Below are positions 63,549 to 64,000 of a stretch of 64,000 bases of DNA, piece by piece. Position numbers and translations under genes: made by a program. The stretch spans positions 1,917,501 through 1,981,500 of the forward strand of contig NZ_CP030104.1 of the NCBI RefSeq assembly GCF_003269425.1, written 5' to 3'. Numbering within the stretch: the stretch's first letter is position 1; each line of letters opens with the position of its first letter. Source of the DNA: Flagellimonas maritima. GTDB taxonomy: Bacteria > Bacteroidota > Bacteroidia > Flavobacteriales > Flavobacteriaceae. Under the pieces are notes generated by a model that was not told where the DNA came from, did no database searches, and saw nothing but the letters and a program-made list of their open reading frames with translations.

Positions 63549-63907
63549 TGTACGCAGTATTTTTGGGACATCTTAACGGGCTATCCCTCCAATCATTTTA
63601 AGGCGCTCTAAGCCTCGTTTTGTTCTGCGGTAGCTTCTTCTATCGCTTCCTCGTAAATTCTCGCTAGAGAACCCCAAAAAATGGATTTCCGCACCTATCC
63701 CTGATGTATTTGCCATATCCCTGCGGAACTTGATTCCTCCCCTGCTCTACAGGAACCTTTGTGTGGCCAAAAACCCTGGCCAACCCTTCGGTCCTTCGTT
63801 CGGGTTGTCTCAAAATCCTCGGTAACCCGCATAACCGTATTTATGGCGGGTAACTCCCGCCTTAAATACAGTTTTCTTTCCAACCTAGTCAACCTAAGAT
63901 TAATAAA
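63549..63907. other. GC-richer structured stretch without clear gene
   Basis: About half G+C, clearly above its neighbours. Contains many short inverted repeats on the minus strand: GGCGGG/CCCGCC, TGGCCAGGGTTTTTGGCCA, TTCCGCA/TGCGGAA. Two small abutting minus-strand frames (63695-63892, and 63608-63694 with GTG start) exist but are not convincing. Could be a non-coding RNA or a conserved element sequence. Confidence 0.5.
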
Positions 63908-64000
63908 CTAATGATTTCTACGCCATTCCCAAGGTGGAACAGGCGCAGTATCTTGCCACAATCCTAACCCCCGTTCTTTTGCTTCTACTTCTATATCGGC
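63908..64000 (-). CDS. Thermonuclease-like (SNase) protein, C-terminal fragment
   Basis: The last 30 codons read AKERGLGLWQDTAPVPPWEW then RRNH and stop. The pattern R-x-x-G-L-W-x-D followed by P-x-x-P-W-E-W-R is the characteristic end of staphylococcal-nuclease-like proteins. The gene begins beyond the right edge. Such genes are common passengers of Bacteroidetes conjugative elements. Confidence 0.8.
   Translation of the reverse strand, partial: ADIEVEAKERGLGLWQDTAPVPPWEWRRNH

Noticed and set aside
63695..63892. 65-codon minus-strand frame in the GC-rich stretch
   Set aside because: Rich in Arg and Gly, no domain, crosses several palindromes; kept as non-coding.

Overview
The window looks like a piece of a low-GC chromosome from a marine member of the Flavobacteriaceae (Bacteroidetes). 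Reasons seen in the sequence: TAnnTTTG -7 promoter boxes (several with a TTG about 18-21 bp upstream), Bacteroidetes-type tra genes, DUF6090, DUF4097, DUF2141 and FeoB-associated small proteins, and a carotenoid (lycopene cyclase) gene. No species is claimed.

Layout. 1-13.3 kb: aspS (3' end outside the window); a small MORN-repeat secreted protein; a TetR-controlled RND efflux operon interrupted by an S23/four-helix-bundle cassette; an ECF sigma gene with a small membrane partner; polyprenyl synthase facing lycopene cyclase. 13.4-23 kb: DtxR-type regulator with a ZIP metal transporter; then two convergent gene pairs. One pair is a secreted dikinase-like protein plus a class A beta-lactamase-fold hydrolase. 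The other is a second such hydrolase plus an ATP/ADP-translocase-like membrane protein with HEAT repeats. 23-34 kb: accessory and housekeeping genes, including a DUF559 endonuclease flanked by structured repeats, a dehydrogenase, an S9 peptidase, several families of short intergenic repeats, and an ECF sigma/anti-sigma/DUF4097/ankyrin operon. 34-39.4 kb: feoAB, SCO, rseP, tRNA-Asn.

39.4-46.1 kb: a sulfur (persulfide/thiosulfate) cluster: Crp/Fnr-type regulator, SulP transporter, ETHE1-like dioxygenase fused to rhodaneses, rhodanese lipoprotein, sterol-desaturase-like protein, two YeeE/YedE transporters. Three near-palindromic 16-bp sites lie exactly 29.5 bp from four -7 boxes, two of them divergent, which defines a compact activator regulon.

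46.8-64 kb: from tRNA-Arg(CCT) to the end lies what is best read as the left part of an integrative conjugative element: a 20-21-bp iteron-like array, a candidate small RNA, several terminators, an HTH regulator and an amidase, an oriT-like hairpin nest, BfmA/BtgA-type accessory protein, DUF5712-type relaxase, coupling protein, then traE-F-G-I-J-K-M-N-O and a greatly enlarged TraQ-like lipoprotein with about seven Ig-like repeats. A two-part motif (TCAAATAATC ... AACTCGTCAA) recurs seven times, in front of the tra gene blocks. The element's integrase and right end are not in the window. A thermonuclease-like gene runs off the right edge.
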